Shown piece after piece: positions 41,711-42,543 of a stretch of DNA of 42,543 nt. The notes beneath the pieces are model-generated. The model was not told where the DNA came from. It was given only the letters and a program-made list of their open reading frames with translations, and searched no databases. Origin of the DNA: Motiliproteus sp048265065 (lineage in GTDB: Bacteria; Pseudomonadota; Gammaproteobacteria; Pseudomonadales; Balneatricaceae); NCBI GenBank assembly GCA_048265065.1, contig JBLXCH010000016.1, positions 1-42,543 of the forward strand, written 5' to 3'. How positions within the stretch are numbered: the first letter of the stretch is position 1; the number at the start of each line of letters is the position of its first letter. The position numbers were made by a program, and so were the translations under genes.

Positions 41711-42403
41711 ATGAGCTTTGTCACTTACCGTCAACAACATTCAGATCAACCATTAACTGAGCAGCTTGCAGGGTATGCTGGGGATGATTGGCTTAAAGCA
41801 GTTAATCACCCATTTACTCAGCAACTCGGCGATGGTGTGATATCAGATGAGGTTTACGGACACTATTTAATCCAAGATTATGCCTTTATTGAAACCTTGG
41901 TTAATTTAGTAGCGCGAGCGATTGCCGACGCCCCTGAAATGCCGCAGAAAACCGTACTAGCGGGTTTTCTTGCGGCATTGACCAGTGATGAAAATACCTA
42001 TTTTTTGCGCTCTTTTGAGGCTTTGAATATTGCCGAGAAAGATTACTTAAACCCATCGCTTACCCCTGTTGCAAAGCAGATAATTCAACAGCTCCAGCAG
42101 GCGTCAAAGCAAGGCTATGCGCGAGCAATTACAGTAATGTGCTGTGCTGAATGGTGTTACTTATCCTGGGCTCAACAGCAAGCAAGTAATGCCCCTAAAT
42201 GTTTTTATCTTCAAGAATGGATTGATCTTCATGTGATTCCTGAATTTGAAACTTTTGTTAATTGGCTTAAAAGCGAAGTAGATAAGCTCGCTGATTTAGA
42301 CGATGAACAGTTAGCGTTATTGGCAGAAGATTTTGTCAGCGTAGCGCGGCTTGAACATGAGTTTTTTAGCGAAGCGCTTGCCAGCGACTCAGTGAATCGG
42401 TAA
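41711..42403 (+). CDS. tenA: TenA-family thiamine salvage enzyme, TenA_E-like
   Basis: TenA proteins hydrolyse breakdown products of the thiamine pyrimidine so they can re-enter synthesis. The 230-residue all-helical protein has HPFTQQLGDGVISDEVYGHYLIQDYAFI, DENTYFLRSF, and a C-terminal EHEFFSEAL helix with the conserved Glu. In the active-site helix MCCAEWCYLSWA, Glu147 lies three residues before Tyr150. This looks like the TenA_E subtype, whose catalytic Cys is replaced by Glu, though Cys144 and Cys145 are adjacent and an alignment is needed. TenA_E proteins are linked to salvage of amino- and formylamino-pyrimidines, which fits the upstream importer. It is the last gene of the operon. Confidence 0.88.
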   Translation: MSFVTYRQQHSDQPLTEQLAGYAGDDWLKAVNHPFTQQLGDGVISDEVYGHYLIQDYAFIETLVNLVARAIADAPEMPQKTVLAGFLAALTSDENTYFLRSFEALNIAEKDYLNPSLTPVAKQIIQQLQQASKQGYARAITVMCCAEWCYLSWAQQQASNAPKCFYLQEWIDLHVIPEFETFVNWLKSEVDKLADLDDEQLALLAEDFVSVARLEHEFFSEALASDSVNR

Positions 42404-42508
42404 AAATGAATTTTTCGTAGGAGGTGTACAAAGTTTAATCAGGAGTATGTTTGGCTCAACAGATGTTGGGTTTAAACGGATCTTCGGTTTAACGAAGGTA
42501 AAAAGAAC

Positions 42509-42543
42509 ATTAAAAATAAGAATTAAAAATAAGAATTAAAAAT
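42509..42543 (+). repeat. 13-bp A+T-rich tandem repeat at the right window edge
   Basis: The unit ATTAAAAATAAGA occurs twice (42509-42521, 42522-42534) and a third partial copy (ATTAAAAAT) reaches the last base. The array may continue beyond the window. It lies about 105 nt downstream of tenA, where I see no gene or terminator. Confidence 0.85.

Noticed and set aside
1..42543. Mobile element, prophage, CRISPR, toxin-antitoxin or defence island
   Set aside because: No transposase, integrase, repeat-spacer array or defence gene was seen. Gene content and order are those of conserved chromosome throughout.

Overview
This window looks like core chromosome of a marine gammaproteobacterium of the Oceanospirillales type. 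The basis is the gene order gltA | sdhCDAB-sucAB-lpd-sucCD, the order cspD | clpS-clpA | infA-bpt-aat-trxB | ftsK-lolA-rarA-crcB-serS (both shared with Pseudomonas relatives), moderate G+C, and proteins closest in my memory to Pseudomonas/Oceanospirillales forms. The genus is not determined. I see no insertion sequence, prophage, CRISPR array, tRNA or rRNA.

Layout. 28-3735 (-): cobalamin-dependent methionine synthase metH, with a probable MetR-controlled promoter. 4063-5715 (+): PLP-dependent aspartate 1-decarboxylase (PanP type), separated from gltA by a bidirectional terminator. 5837-18890: the TCA block, with gltA (-) divergent from sdhCDAB, then sucA-sucB-lpd and sucC-sucD, separated by hairpin terminators after sdhB, lpd and sucD. 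19016-23506 (+): three tightly packed genes encoding a small PstS-like periplasmic protein, an outer-membrane porin-like barrel and a membrane-anchored GGDEF-EAL protein, probably one envelope-sensing/c-di-GMP module. 23503-29498: cspD (-), clpS-clpA (+), and infA, bpt, aat, trxB (-). ClpS, ClpA, Bpt and Aat together form the bacterial N-degron pathway. 29660-36025 (+): ftsK, lolA, rarA, crcB, serS. 36167-39123: a Sel1-repeat periplasmic protein, a CPA2 cation/proton antiporter (-) and nfuA. 39218-42403 (+): an ABC importer (ATPase, permease, Thi5/NMT1-like binding protein) plus a TenA-family enzyme, probably pyrimidine-moiety salvage for thiamine.

How they work together: citrate synthase, succinate dehydrogenase, 2-oxoglutarate dehydrogenase and succinyl-CoA synthetase make up much of the TCA cycle. 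Aspartate decarboxylase supplies beta-alanine for pantothenate and CoA. The thiamine-salvage cluster supports the ThDP-dependent SucA, and NfuA supports Fe-S enzymes such as SdhB. These links are functional inference.

Most of the window is ordinary core genome, and I found no convincing undescribed multi-gene system. The items most worth a second look are a perfect Fur-type palindrome between cspD and clpS, the PstS-like/porin/GGDEF-EAL module, a 4 x 15-bp in-frame tandem repeat at the start of lolA, and the TenA_E-like salvage cluster with no visible TPP riboswitch.
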